The translations under genes and the position numbers were made by a program. This document shows positions 29,210 to 39,129 of a stretch of 64,000 nt of DNA, piece by piece. Under the pieces are notes generated by a model. It was not told the DNA's origin. It was given only the letters and a program-made list of their open reading frames with translations, and searched no databases. Within the stretch, counting starts at the first letter, position 1; the number at the start of each line of letters is the position of its first letter. The stretch is from Clostridium punense (GTDB taxonomy: Bacteria; Bacillota; Clostridia; Clostridiales; Clostridiaceae), in contig NZ_JAGGLL010000022.1 of NCBI RefSeq assembly GCF_017874425.1, positions 1 through 64,000 on the forward strand. The letters run 5' to 3'.

Positions 29210-29239
29210 TATTATCTTTCTTAATTCCAAATTTTATAC
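29210..29239 (-). promoter_or_regulatory. Candidate sigma-G promoter of spoVT
   Basis: GTATA (29235-29239), 18-base spacer, GATAATA (29210-29216) on the minus strand. It fits the forespore consensus except for G in place of C at the first -10 base. Confidence 0.45.
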
Positions 29240-29393
29240 ACATTAGTAAAACTTTAATTAAAAAGAAATTTAATTAACCATTTGATAATTCTCCAAAATA
29301 AAGAAACTGTCCCTAATATAATTAAAAAACTCTAATTCCAAGGTTTTGATTTCATTATTTTCCATTGAAAAGTTTAAATTTTCTATAAAAAAA

Positions 29394-29443
29394 TAAAGAA
29401 GCTACTTATAATGTATAAATATACACTATGAGTAGCTTCTTTG
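29394..29443 (-). terminator. Terminator of the prsA-like gene
   Basis: AAAGAAGCTACTCAT / ATAAGTAGCTTCTTT long stem, 13 bases past the stop. Confidence 0.8.
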
Positions 29444-29455
29444 TTGATTATTTAA

Positions 29456-30457
29456 TTATTTTAGTTTATCGTCATAAACTGTAATTTTAGCTTCATCTTG
29501 CCATTTTTTCATAGTATCCTGCCAAGTTTGATATTTCTTTTGATCCGATAAAGACGTTTTAATTTGCTCCTTAACATCTTCAAACTTTTTAACAGGGTAT
29601 TCTTCTTTATCTAGAGCTTTAATAACATGATACCCAAACTGTGTTTGTATTGGCATCTTTGTATATTCACCCTTTGGTACACTAATAGCTGCTAACATGA
29701 ATGTTTTGTCATATTGTTTAGTATCATATTCAATCCAACCTAACTCTCCGCCATTGTCCTTAGTACCATCAGTACCTTTTTCCTTAGCAAGAGCTGCAAA
29801 GTCTTCACCCTTATTTAATCTCTCAATAATTGCTTTAGCTTCATCTTCAGTTTTAACTAAAATATGAGCAGGTTTAATTCTGTTTGGTTTTTCTGTATAT
29901 TTTGTTTGGTTTGTATCATAGTCTTGCTTAACTTCTTCATCAGTTGCAGCAACATCCTTAACTACATGCTCATAAACAATATTTGTTATAACAGAAGGTC
30001 TTAACTCTTTTAAAAGACTTTCTTCTGTCATTTTAGCTTGTGTTAAAGCTTCTTTAAACTTATCTTCATTCTCAAAAGAGGTTTTTATGTCTGCAAGTTG
30101 CTTTTGAACTTCTTCATTAATCTTCTCTTCACTAGGCATGATTTTAAGTTCTTCAGCTTTTTTCTTTATGATTATATCATTTACCATAGTATCTAAGATA
30201 TTTGTTCTTTGTTCAGCTAAATATTGCTTCGCTTGATCATTAGTTTCATAGCCTTCTCCAAACTGGGCTTTCACATTTTCAAGTACTGGCGCAAGCTGCT
30301 CATCCACTTGACCTCTTGTAATTTTTTTATTATAAACCTTAGCTACCACAGTTTTGTTTACACCTTCTGGTGTTTTCTCAACAACTCCACATCCTACTGC
30401 TGATAGAGCCGTAGCAGTTATTAAAGCTGCAGCTATAACCTTTTTCACGTTTCTCAA
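29456..30457 (-). CDS. prsA: Foldase lipoprotein, parvulin-type peptidyl-prolyl isomerase
   Basis: Extracytoplasmic chaperone that helps secreted proteins fold. The predicted 333-residue lipoprotein has a lipobox SAVGCG (lipidated Cys at residue 23), a SurA/PrsA N-terminal helical domain and a central parvulin domain (about residues 195-290: IKPAHILVKTEDEA, LGWIEYDTKQYDKTF, PIQTQFGYHVIKALDKEE). The TTG start is preferred because GGGGGAT lies 6 bases before it; an ATG five codons earlier has no ribosome site. A TATAAT -10 lies at 30487-30492. Confidence 0.88.
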   Translation of the reverse strand: MRNVKKVIAAALITATALSAVGCGVVEKTPEGVNKTVVAKVYNKKITRGQVDEQLAPVLENVKAQFGEGYETNDQAKQYLAEQRTNILDTMVNDIIIKKKAEELKIMPSEEKINEEVQKQLADIKTSFENEDKFKEALTQAKMTEESLLKELRPSVITNIVYEHVVKDVAATDEEVKQDYDTNQTKYTEKPNRIKPAHILVKTEDEAKAIIERLNKGEDFAALAKEKGTDGTKDNGGELGWIEYDTKQYDKTFMLAAISVPKGEYTKMPIQTQFGYHVIKALDKEEYPVKKFEDVKEQIKTSLSDQKKYQTWQDTMKKWQDEAKITVYDDKLK

Positions 30458-30794
30458 TTTTTTATCCCCCATTCTGGCTATTTTCTATTATAATACATTG
30501 TAGCATAAAACAACTGTTATTGTACACACCAACTATAGAGAAACCACTTCAACATTGTAATTTTTTCCCATTGGAATATTTTTTACTAACACTCTACACA
30601 AAATCAAATTGCTGTAAATATATAAATTGCTTAAAATATCAATAGGTTTTCAGATTCAAAAACATGTCCATTACTGAACTTTTTTATCTATAAGTGTTAA
30701 TTGTATACAATGTATATGCATAACATACATTATTTTATGCTTTTACTATGACAGTGCAGTGACAAAGTTATGAACTTTTTATTAACTTGTTTAG
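30458..30794. other. Intergenic region between mfd and prsA-like gene
   Basis: About 335 bases. A TATAAT (30487-30492) with a poorly spaced TTGTTT upstream is the likely prsA promoter. The rest shows nothing recognisable. Confidence 0.5.
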
Positions 30795-33700
30795 TTATTG
30801 TTTAATTTCACCTTTTACAGCAGCTCTCATATCCTTAACAATTTGAATTAAATGCTTTAAAACAACCTCTTTCTTTATTCCCTTAAACTTCCACCCCAAG
30901 ACAGGGGTATCACCCATTTTAAAGGCAATTTCTTTTCTATATTTTTCTAAAACAGTTTTTACTAGTTCTGGAGTAAGATAAGTTTTATTTTGGAAGGTAA
31001 TAAGAATCTCACTTCCTGTTTCTTTAATCTCAACTATACCAATTTCCTTTGCAAGAGCTCTTACATAGGCTATATCCATAAGATTATATACAGTATTTGG
31101 TATATCCGAAAATCTATCTTCTATTTCCTCTTGAAGTTCCATCATATACTCATAAGAATCAATTGAAGCAATTTTTTTATACACTTCAATCTTTTGAGTC
31201 TCATCTACAATATAACTACTTGGAATATAAGCGTCAATCTTAATGTCTACTGTAGTTTCAATAGGTTCATTATCAATATCACCTTTAATAAGTTTTACCG
31301 CATCCTCAAGCATTCTACAATATAAATCATATCCAACTGTAGCCATATGTCCATGTTGTGCTGAGCCCATAATATTGCCCGCTCCTCTTATTTCAAGGTC
31401 CCTCATAGCAATTTTAAATCCTGAACCAAGTTCTGTAAAATCCTTAATTGCCTTAAGTCTTTTCTCTGCTACTTCTGTTAAAACCTTATCCTTCATATAG
31501 GTAAAGTAGGCATACGCAATTCTATTAGTTCTACCAACTCTTCCTCTTAGCTGATAAAGTTGAGAAAGCCCCATCTTATCGGCATCATAAATGATCATAG
31601 TATTAGCATTTTGAATATCTATGCCCGTCTCAATTATAGTTGTACAAACTAACATATCATACTTTTTATCAATAAAATCTAGTATAATTTTCTCTAGCTC
31701 TCTTTCCGTCATTTGCCCATGAGCTACTGCAATTCTAGCTTCTGGAGCTAACTTAGATAGGTAACTAGCCATATCATTTATAGTTTCTACTCTGTTATAA
31801 ACAAAAAACACCTGTCCATCTCTATTTAATTCTCTCATAATTGCATCTCTTATTAACTGATCATTGAATTCAACCACATAGGTTTGAACAGGATATCTCT
31901 CCTCTGGTGGCGTTTCAATAACACTTATATCCCTAACTCCAGTTAAAGACATATGTAGAGTTCTTGGAATTGGTGTTGCAGAAAGAGTTAATACATCTAT
32001 ATTTTTCTTTAAATCTTTGACTTTTTCTTTATGGGTTACTCCAAATCTTTGCTCCTCGTCAATAACTAAAAGACCTAAATCTTTAAACACTACATCTTTT
32101 TGAAGAATTCTATGAGTTCCAATTAAAATGTCCACATTCCCTTCCTTTAAAGCCTTTAACGTAGCTTTAACTTGAGCCGGCGTCCTAAATCTACTTATCA
32201 TCTCTACCCTTACTGGAAAATCAGAAAATCTTTTTTTCATATTTTTATAATGCTGCTCTGCAAGAATTGTAGTAGGTACAAGCATTGCTACCTGCTTACT
32301 ATCCATAACACATTTAAAAGCAGCTCTTATAGCAACTTCAGTCTTTCCATAACCTACATCTCCACAAAGAAGTCTATCCATAGGCTTATTGCTCTCCATA
32401 TCCTTTTTTATATCCTCTATGGAGGTTAACTGATCTGGAGTTTCCTCATAAGGAAACTCTTCTTCAAATTGCTTTTGCCAAACAGTATCCTCTGAATATT
32501 TATGTCCTTTTAAAGTAGCACGAATTGCATAAAGCTTAACTAGGTCTTCTGCAATATCCTCAATGGATTTTTTAACCTTATTCTTAGCTTTAATCCACTC
32601 ACTGCCCCCTAGTTTATTGACCTTAGGAGCCTTTCCTTCACTTCCAATATATTTTTGAACCATGTCAAGCTGCTCAGCAGGCACGTATAAAGTATCCCCT
32701 GAGTTATAAGAAAGTTCTAAAAAATCCTTTTTATGCCCTTGAACCTCTAGTTGTTTAATTCCTTTATATATACCTATTCCATGATTAACATGAACTACAT
32801 AGTCCCCAAGTTTAAGTTCTGTAAAGCTCTTAATCTTTCCAACACCTTTTTTATTTCCTCGTCTTACTGACTTTCTTTTAGATTGTCCAAAGACCTCACT
32901 GTCAGATATTACACAAACCTTAAGCTCTGGGTATTCAAAACCTTTGGATGCATTTCCAAAAGTAACTACCACTTCCCCCTGAGCAATACTAGAAACAACA
33001 TCTCTATAAGTAGCCTCAATGCCCCTATCTCTAAGAGTATCAATAAGCCTTTCCCCTCTTGTTCTAGTGCCTGAGAGAATTAAAGTTCTATAATTCCTAG
33101 CCTTTTTGTCCTTAATATCCTCAATAAGTAAATCTAATTGTCCATGATAATCATGAATGGTTATTTGAGAAAAAGCAGCAATAGTTCTTGGCGCTAAATG
33201 CTTAGTTGTTTTAGTGATAGCTTCTAAAGTCATAACCTTGCTTAATTCTAATTCTTCAATAATTCTATCCTTGGAAAGTAGTAATTCTCCTTGTTTTGGA
33301 AGGATGTTACCCCTTTTTAAAAAATTCTCATAATTTTCACTGAACTCAAACTGCACACTTTCAAGCTTTCCAACACACCTTTGAACATCATCTATAACCA
33401 CAAAACAGTTTTTCATATAATCAAACAAAGTTGAGGTTTTATCATAAAAATAGCTAATATAACTATCTATAGTCTCAAAAGACCAGGTTTCTTTTAAAAG
33501 CTCTAGATTATTATTAATGGTAGAAGTTAACCTTTCTATGGCTTCCTTATCTTTTTTCTTTTTAAAGCCTTCTATACTAGAATTAAAATCTTCTTTTATA
33601 CTAGTATAAGCCTTATCTATGTGGTGATTTGTTAGGATGACTTCCTTTGCTGGAAAAACTTCTATAGTTTGTACCTTTTCGATACTTCTTTGGGTATCAG

Positions 33701-34325
33701 TATTAAAGGTTCTTATAGAATCAACCTCATCATCAAATAACTCAATTCTAAAAGGAAGTCCACTTGTTGGAGGATAGATATCAATAATTCCTCCCCTTAT
33801 TGAAAACTGACCTTTAGTATCTACTACTTCATTTCTTTCATATCCTGCTTCAATAAGTCTTTGAGATAACTCTCTTATATCAATTATGTCCTCCACAGAA
33901 ATATTAAAGCTATGACTAGTAAAAAGCTCTACCGGAGCATAAGTTGAAGCTAAAGCTTCAGCTGAGGTGACAATTACCTTTTGCCCTTCTTCTAACATCT
34001 TTTTTATAACCTTTAATCTTTCCCACCTTAAATCACCTGATATGGCATCTACATTGTAAAACACCACTTCTTTTGTAGGAAAATAGTAGACATCGTTAAG
34101 ATAAAAAGACAAATCCTCATAGATATTTTTAGCCTCCACATCACTATGGGTAACCACTAACATTTTTTCATTTATTTCATTTAAAACCCCATAAAGCAGA
34201 TAACTTTTAGAGGACTCAGAAAGACCATAAACACCAATAGGATACTTCCTATTGTCTATGGCCTTAGAAATCTCTTTAAATTGTTCACTTAGAGTTAGGG
34301 GTGTCATTAAACCCTTTAATCTCAA
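30795..34325 (-). CDS. mfd: Transcription-repair coupling factor Mfd
   Basis: Removes RNA polymerase stalled at DNA lesions and recruits UvrA. The 1176-residue protein has the UvrB-homology module (about residues 20-400), the RNA-polymerase-interacting domain (about 480-560, KLGDYVVHVNHGIGIYKGI), the SF2 translocase with Walker A GDVGYGKTEVA and the DEEQRFG box, TRG-type motifs and the C-terminal UvrA-interaction domain. A TTG start is chosen with GAGAGGTGG five bases upstream; a GTG three codons earlier overlaps that site. Element C lies just upstream of the ribosome site. Confidence 0.97.
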   Translation of the reverse strand: MRLKGLMTPLTLSEQFKEISKAIDNRKYPIGVYGLSESSKSYLLYGVLNEINEKMLVVTHSDVEAKNIYEDLSFYLNDVYYFPTKEVVFYNVDAISGDLRWERLKVIKKMLEEGQKVIVTSAEALASTYAPVELFTSHSFNISVEDIIDIRELSQRLIEAGYERNEVVDTKGQFSIRGGIIDIYPPTSGLPFRIELFDDEVDSIRTFNTDTQRSIEKVQTIEVFPAKEVILTNHHIDKAYTSIKEDFNSSIEGFKKKKDKEAIERLTSTINNNLELLKETWSFETIDSYISYFYDKTSTLFDYMKNCFVVIDDVQRCVGKLESVQFEFSENYENFLKRGNILPKQGELLLSKDRIIEELELSKVMTLEAITKTTKHLAPRTIAAFSQITIHDYHGQLDLLIEDIKDKKARNYRTLILSGTRTRGERLIDTLRDRGIEATYRDVVSSIAQGEVVVTFGNASKGFEYPELKVCVISDSEVFGQSKRKSVRRGNKKGVGKIKSFTELKLGDYVVHVNHGIGIYKGIKQLEVQGHKKDFLELSYNSGDTLYVPAEQLDMVQKYIGSEGKAPKVNKLGGSEWIKAKNKVKKSIEDIAEDLVKLYAIRATLKGHKYSEDTVWQKQFEEEFPYEETPDQLTSIEDIKKDMESNKPMDRLLCGDVGYGKTEVAIRAAFKCVMDSKQVAMLVPTTILAEQHYKNMKKRFSDFPVRVEMISRFRTPAQVKATLKALKEGNVDILIGTHRILQKDVVFKDLGLLVIDEEQRFGVTHKEKVKDLKKNIDVLTLSATPIPRTLHMSLTGVRDISVIETPPEERYPVQTYVVEFNDQLIRDAIMRELNRDGQVFFVYNRVETINDMASYLSKLAPEARIAVAHGQMTERELEKIILDFIDKKYDMLVCTTIIETGIDIQNANTMIIYDADKMGLSQLYQLRGRVGRTNRIAYAYFTYMKDKVLTEVAEKRLKAIKDFTELGSGFKIAMRDLEIRGAGNIMGSAQHGHMATVGYDLYCRMLEDAVKLIKGDIDNEPIETTVDIKIDAYIPSSYIVDETQKIEVYKKIASIDSYEYMMELQEEIEDRFSDIPNTVYNLMDIAYVRALAKEIGIVEIKETGSEILITFQNKTYLTPELVKTVLEKYRKEIAFKMGDTPVLGWKFKGIKKEVVLKHLIQIVKDMRAAVKGEIKQ

Positions 34326-34345
34326 ACTTACCACCTCTCAAAATT

Positions 34346-34505
34346 AAGCATCTTCAAAAAATAAATAAGTCAATCTGCTCGCCTATTTTGTGCTATACTG
34401 CGTCAACAGAACCCTTTGATAGCCCCACTATCTGCGGAACCTGTTTCTTTGTCTATCACAAAATAGCCTTCACATCTTTGACTTGTTATTTATTTTCAGA
34501 TGCCT
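34346..34505 (-). mobile_element. Family-1 MITE-like element, copy C (160 bp)
   Basis: Minus-oriented copy, ends AAGCATCTTCAAAAAATAAA and TTATTTATTTTCAGATGCCT. No palindromic 18-mer. It lies between pth (18 bases past the stop) and the mfd ribosome site, so any read-through mRNA carries this hairpin in the mfd leader. Confidence 0.8.
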
Positions 34506-34523
34506 TATCTAAACTAATAGCAA

Positions 34524-35090
34524 TTACTCCGCTTTAAAGCCATTAAACTTATTCATAGCCTCAGAAACGCCTTCTTTAACTATAACTTCTATAGCTTCTA
34601 TAGATGCTTTAAATACATTTTCAACCAATGCTCTTTCTTCCTTTGAAAATCTTCCAAGAACAAAAGGAATTAAATCTTCTTTTGGTTGTCCAACTCCCAC
34701 TTTAATTCTAGGAAATACATCAGTGGATAAATGCATAATAATATTTTTTATTCCGTTATGCCCCCCTGCACTACCTTTTCTCCTTATTCTTAAAGTTCCT
34801 GGTTCCAAGCTTATATCATCATAAACTACTATTATCTTATCATTAGGAATTTTATAAAAATCACATATTTCCCTTACGCTCTCACCACTTAAATTCATAA
34901 AGGTTTGAGGCTTTAGAAATAGCACCTTTTCTCCATTTATTATGGTTTCCCAATATATACCTTTAAATTTTGTCCTGCTAGGCCCAAAATTATACTTATC
35001 TTTACATAAATCAATTACATCAAATCCTACATTATGTCTTGTCTTATCATATTTATCTCCTGGATTTCCTAGTCCAACTACTAAATACAT
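34524..35090 (-). CDS. pth: Peptidyl-tRNA hydrolase
   Basis: Frees tRNA from peptidyl-tRNA that has dropped off ribosomes. The 188-residue protein has the canonical start [26 protein letters not shown] with the catalytic His in TRHNVGF, then [42 protein letters not shown]. It precedes mfd as in Bacillus (spoVC-mfd). Confidence 0.97.
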   Translation of the reverse strand: MYLVVGLGNPGDKYDKTRHNVGFDVIDLCKDKYNFGPSRTKFKGIYWETIINGEKVLFLKPQTFMNLSGESVREICDFYKIPNDKIIVVYDDISLEPGTLRIRRKGSAGGHNGIKNIIMHLSTDVFPRIKVGVGQPKEDLIPFVLGRFSKEERALVENVFKASIEAIEVIVKEGVSEAMNKFNGFKAE

Positions 35091-35561
35091 CCTATTTCTA
35101 CCTCCAAACTTCTACGTTTTACTTTCTGTATATAAATTATAATTATCCCACTAAACTAAGTTTCACCTATAATATCTATGGTAAAACAAAATATATTTTA
35201 TTAAGTTTATAAGAATAACCCTGAATATTCAATTATAATTTATACAAGGTACATATTCTGATTTATCAATTATTATTTTTCAACTCATATTATATATTAT
35301 ACTATAGTGGAACAAAATCAAGGCTTAACTTTTTTCTAAACTATTACTTGATAATTGTAGTAACCTTGTTCGCTGCAACTTATCATATTACTCTTAAATA
35401 AAAATAGCATACATAGTGCTTCAGTCAGTAAGGATGTTCTCACTCTTTCAAAAACTGTATAATTTCCATATGCTGCAGTTTCCATATTTTTCCTACTCGT
35501 ATTCACAAAATTGAAATAGATATTTACCGTAAAATATTTAGAAAATAAATACATTTCACAC
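35091..35561. other. Intergenic region between pth and the PadR gene
   Basis: About 470 bases separating two divergent units. A minus-strand frame at 35336-35578 has no ribosome site at its first ATG. GTGGAACAAAATCAAGGCTTAAC near 35308 resembles half of a family-2 repeat. Confidence 0.45.
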
Positions 35562-35590
35562 TTGACTGCCAATTCCACATATTGTATACT
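35562..35590 (+). promoter_or_regulatory. Promoter of the padR-oxidoreductase operon
   Basis: TTGACT (35562-35567), 17-base spacer, TATACT (35585-35590), 36 bases upstream of the padR start. An autoregulatory PadR operator is expected to overlap it; short dyads such as GTATAC are present, but the operator is not defined. Confidence 0.75.
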
Positions 35591-35626
35591 ACACTTGTTG
35601 AATATAAAATTAGTGGAGGTATTAAC

Positions 35627-36184
35627 ATGTCACTTAAGCATGGTTTATTGGGACTTTTGAATTATGGACCTATGACAGGATATGAGTTGGATAAGGCGTT
35701 TAGAGTCTCTCTTTCGTTTTTCTGGCAAGCAAAAACCAGCCAAATTTATCGTGAATTGGATGCTATGGAGCTCTGTGGCTGGTTGACCAGTGAGCGCATT
35801 ATCCAGAGTGAAAAACCAAATAAAAGAGTCTATACCATAACAAACAGCGGTAAGGAAGCACTCGCCGATTGGCTATCCCTACCAGGATCAGATATTGACC
35901 ACGCCATGCGTGTTAAAAGCGCATTTCTAATGCGAGTATTTTTTGCCGGAGAAACAAGCACTGAACAAGCTCTAAAAATGCTTCGTTCATACCGAGAAAA
36001 TTGCCTTGAAAGAATTAAAGGAATGAACGATGCCTATGAAGCAATCTCCGAATACGGAATGGTCATAAGCAATAATAAAAAGTCAAAATACTGGGAGATT
36101 GTAGCACTTTATGGAGATGTATTTTTTGACGCAGGACTTGCTTGGGCGGATAAAGCAATCGCTCTTTTAGAGGAGGAAAAGTGA
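35627..36184 (+). CDS. PadR-family transcription regulator
   Basis: A 185-residue repressor-type protein. The N-terminal winged helix (MSLKHGLLGLLNYGPMTGYELDKAF ... SQIYRELDAMELCGWL ... RVYTITNSGKEALADWL) is followed by a C-terminal helical dimerisation domain (VirR/AphA-like, about residues 95-180). GTGGAGG lies 6 bases before this ATG; earlier in-frame codons lack a site. The stop overlaps the next start (TGATG), so it is coupled with the oxidoreductase it probably controls. Codon use (CGC, GCG, CTC) differs from the neighbours, a sign of transfer. Confidence 0.9.
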   Translation: MSLKHGLLGLLNYGPMTGYELDKAFRVSLSFFWQAKTSQIYRELDAMELCGWLTSERIIQSEKPNKRVYTITNSGKEALADWLSLPGSDIDHAMRVKSAFLMRVFFAGETSTEQALKMLRSYRENCLERIKGMNDAYEAISEYGMVISNNKKSKYWEIVALYGDVFFDAGLAWADKAIALLEEEK

Positions 36185-37770
36185 TGAGAATTTTAGTTTT
36201 GAACGGTTCTCCTAGAGGTGAATCCAGTAACACTATGCACCTTACGCGTGCATTTTTGGACGGCGCACAATGGCAGGATGCAGAAATTATAGATGTAACA
36301 AAATCTGACGTGAAGCCCTGTTTGGGGTGCTTCACTTGCTGGAATAAGACTCCTGGAAAGTGCGTCATAGATGACTCAATGAATGTAATTCTTTCCAAAA
36401 TCATGGCTGCTGATGTGATCATTTGGTCCTTTCCTTTATATTATTTTAACATTCCTGGGGGCCTTAAAAACCTCATTGACAGACAGCTTCCACTTGAACT
36501 GCCATTTATGGCGAAAGATACTGAGAGCGGAGGCCATCCATCTCGCTATGATTTAGCGCATCAAAAACATATCGTCATTTCTACTTGCGGCTTTTGGACA
36601 GTAAAAGGAAATTATGATGCCATAATCCCAATGTTTGATCGCCTGTGGGGAAGAGGAAATTACACCCCAATTCTTTGTAGCCAGGGAGAATTGTTTAGCA
36701 TACCGGAACTGAAAAACCGCACAAATACCTATCTTGAGATTGTTCATCGCGCAGGGGCAGAATATGCTACTGGAAGAATTCATCCCAAGACACAAACGCA
36801 GCTTTCAGAGCCGTTATATCCACAGGATGTATTTGAAAAAATGGCAGATGCTTCTTGGACAGTTACTAAAAGTCAAGATTCAGAAATTTTGCCAGATGAC
36901 AGCCTTAACTTTACAACGCAAATGGCAGCTCTATATATTCCAGATGGCGCGAAACGTGTGCTAGAGTTTTATTACAACGACATTGATAAGTCTTATCAAA
37001 TACTGATGACAAAGCAAGGAGCTACAGTTGTAACCGACGATTTCAAACCCTATACCACAAAAATTGAAACACCATACACACTCTGGCGCTCCATATCTCG
37101 CGGGGAAATTTCTGGACAAGATGCCCTGTATCAGGGACTTTATAAAGTTCTTGGTGATTTTAGCTTGATGCTTAAATGGGATGATCTTTTTGGCTCCTCA
37201 GTTCCTCCTAATGACACCAATGTATCTCCTAAGTGTAAAACCAACATGACGATTCTTCTCTTTCCGTGGATTGTAATCTGGGTAGCAATAGCTATAAATC
37301 CCACTTTCGGTGCTTTATTTGGAATTGTCACGGCGTCATGCATTCCATTATTATGGCTTAAATTTCGTTCAGTGGCTTATGAGCAAATCAGCATCCCAAT
37401 TGTCATCGGGCTTTCATTGTCAGTTTTATTTGGTGCGAGTACAAGACTTATCATCTCTAGTAGCTATTTAATCTTTGGGCTGATGTGGACAATTGGCGCA
37501 TTTCCTAAAATACCACTAACCGCATATTACAGTGCAGCGCGCTACGGTGAAGAAAGAGCCTTTGCAAACCCCCTTTTTATAACTACAAACCGCATATTGA
37601 CCGTTGCTTGGGGGATACTATATCTTGTTACACCGATTTGGACTTATATTCTAATGGGCACAAGTTTTTCGCCCTACATAGGTCTAATCAATTCTGTACT
37701 ACCTGCGTTGATGGGCGTGTTTACATCATGGTTCCAAAAATGGTACCCTGCACGATGGGCGAGAGGATAA
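36184..37770 (+). CDS. Flavodoxin-like iron-sulfur oxidoreductase fused to an SCP2-like domain and a membrane domain
   Basis: A 528-residue fusion. Residues 1-195 are an NADPH-dependent FMN reductase/flavodoxin-like domain (LVLNGSPRGESSNTMHL phosphate loop; SFPLYYFNIPGGLKNLIDR). Cysteines at 46, 49, 52 and 60 have the compact CX2CX2CX7C spacing seen in iron-sulfur flavoproteins. Residues about 245-337 resemble an SCP2 sterol-carrier domain (FYYNDIDKSYQI, LWRSISRGEISGQDALYQG, KVLGDFSLMLKWDDLF). Residues about 355-515 hold about six hydrophobic helices. The start overlaps the padR stop. It may move electrons to a lipid-like or quinone substrate at the membrane; that is inference. Confidence 0.8.
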   Translation: MRILVLNGSPRGESSNTMHLTRAFLDGAQWQDAEIIDVTKSDVKPCLGCFTCWNKTPGKCVIDDSMNVILSKIMAADVIIWSFPLYYFNIPGGLKNLIDRQLPLELPFMAKDTESGGHPSRYDLAHQKHIVISTCGFWTVKGNYDAIIPMFDRLWGRGNYTPILCSQGELFSIPELKNRTNTYLEIVHRAGAEYATGRIHPKTQTQLSEPLYPQDVFEKMADASWTVTKSQDSEILPDDSLNFTTQMAALYIPDGAKRVLEFYYNDIDKSYQILMTKQGATVVTDDFKPYTTKIETPYTLWRSISRGEISGQDALYQGLYKVLGDFSLMLKWDDLFGSSVPPNDTNVSPKCKTNMTILLFPWIVIWVAIAINPTFGALFGIVTASCIPLLWLKFRSVAYEQISIPIVIGLSLSVLFGASTRLIISSSYLIFGLMWTIGAFPKIPLTAYYSAARYGEERAFANPLFITTNRILTVAWGILYLVTPIWTYILMGTSFSPYIGLINSVLPALMGVFTSWFQKWYPARWARG

Positions 37771-37777
37771 AAGCCGA

Positions 37778-37817
37778 AGAAAACGAGCAAGGAAAAGTTT
37801 TCACCTGCTCGTTTTGC
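37778..37817 (+). terminator. Terminator of the padR-oxidoreductase operon
   Basis: AAAACGAGCA ... TGCTCGTTTT stem with inner AAAAGTTTT pairing, 10 bases past the stop. Confidence 0.8.
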
Positions 37818-37940
37818 TATGTTGATTTTTATTATAGCTTCCATACAGTAATGACTTGATGGTGTTAGCACAACTAGTAGGAAGGTCAAAAGCTTTTTAT
37901 GTGTACATCCTTATCAGAGAATGCCTAAATCATACTACTT

Positions 37941-39089
37941 TTATTTCTTCACACCATTTACTTTAATATCTAAACCTCTGTAATATCCATTTCTAAATAT
38001 TTTACAGGTAACTACCTCCTCAGCGGCGATCCTCTTTATGGCTTTATCCATATCTTTAATGTACTTTATCTTTTCACCATTAAACTCTACAATTATGTCA
38101 GTAGGTCTCAATCCCGCTTCATAGGCTTCACTTTCCTTGCTTACTTCCTTTACATAAACTCCCTGGATTCCTTCTTGAGTTTTAGGCCGCGCCTCCTCAG
38201 CATAGATTCCTAAAACTGTTCTAAGTAAACTTTCTCCATTAAGTATTTCACTTGCAAATTGCTTTGCATCCTCTACGGTCATGTAAAAACTACTCTTAAT
38301 AGTTCCCTTAGAATGGTTCATTTCAATACTGTTAATACCGATGAGTTCTCCTTTAGTATTACACAAAGCCCCACCACTATTAATTGAACTTGGAAGAATA
38401 GTTGTTTGAATAATATTCAAGGCTGAATGTACTCCAGTGCTTTTATCCACTGTGATTAATGGTTCACTGATACTTAATACAGTTCCTTGCTTTATATTTT
38501 CATGAAAAGCCCTTCCCATAGGGTTTCCTATACTTAAGACTTCACTACCTTGTTCCAACCCTACTGCACTACCCATTTTAATAGGTTGTAAAGTTTCCGC
38601 TTGAATCTTTATCACAGCTAGATCATAGGTGTTATTAACTCCAATAATACTTGCATCATAGACCAAATCATTATAAAGTTTAACCTTTATGGATTTAGCT
38701 CCATCTACTACATGCTGGTTAGTTAGGATATAGCCGCCCTCTTTAAATATAATTCCCGAGCCACTATCTATTTCCATAGGCCTATCAGTTTCTCCAACGA
38801 CTTTAACAATTGCTACTATGGATTTTGATACTTTATTTGCTATTTCGTTATAGTTCCCTTCGCCGTTAGTACTAGTTATGGAATTATCAATATTTTCAGC
38901 CATGTGTTTTTTTGACACTGTAGTATTATTTATAAAAAAAGCAGTGCATACTCCTGAAATAGCGGCTACAACTAAATACAATATAGTAAAAACTATAAAC
39001 CTTTTTTTGTAACTTTTCTTTTTCTTATTAAATTTGATTTTGCCACTATAATCTTCTTCTCTGCTATTTGATTCTTTAAAGCTATCCAC
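37941..39089 (-). CDS. htrA: HtrA-like serine protease with PDZ domain
   Basis: Membrane-anchored envelope protease/chaperone. The 382-residue protein has a basic cytoplasmic N terminus, one membrane helix (about residues 30-52), a trypsin-like domain and one PDZ domain (about 290-375, GVYVKEVSKESEAYEAGLRPTDIIVEFNGEKI). The catalytic triad is His126 (TNQHVV), Asp156 (TYDLAVI) and Ser238. The serine sits in INSGGAL, where the family normally has GNSGGPL, but the Ser-Gly-Gly core is intact. It lies 40 bases after the histidine kinase, so the three genes form an envelope-stress unit. Confidence 0.92.
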   Translation of the reverse strand: MDSFKESNSREEDYSGKIKFNKKKKSYKKRFIVFTILYLVVAAISGVCTAFFINNTTVSKKHMAENIDNSITSTNGEGNYNEIANKVSKSIVAIVKVVGETDRPMEIDSGSGIIFKEGGYILTNQHVVDGAKSIKVKLYNDLVYDASIIGVNNTYDLAVIKIQAETLQPIKMGSAVGLEQGSEVLSIGNPMGRAFHENIKQGTVLSISEPLITVDKSTGVHSALNIIQTTILPSSINSGGALCNTKGELIGINSIEMNHSKGTIKSSFYMTVEDAKQFASEILNGESLLRTVLGIYAEEARPKTQEGIQGVYVKEVSKESEAYEAGLRPTDIIVEFNGEKIKYIKDMDKAIKRIAAEEVVTCKIFRNGYYRGLDIKVNGVKK

Positions 39090-39129
39090 AGTGTCACCTC
39101 ACTAAAATACCTTCATAAATTTGTATGGT

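Noticed and set aside
35336-35578. 80-codon minus-strand frame upstream of padR
   Set aside because: The first ATG has no ribosome site, an internal ATG has only a weak one, the product resembles no family and it runs through the padR promoter.
37941-39089. HtrA-like protein as an inactive pseudo-protease because GNSGG is changed
   Set aside because: Only the residue before Asn and the Pro after SGG differ (INSGGAL). Ser238, His126 and Asp156 are all present, so activity is expected.
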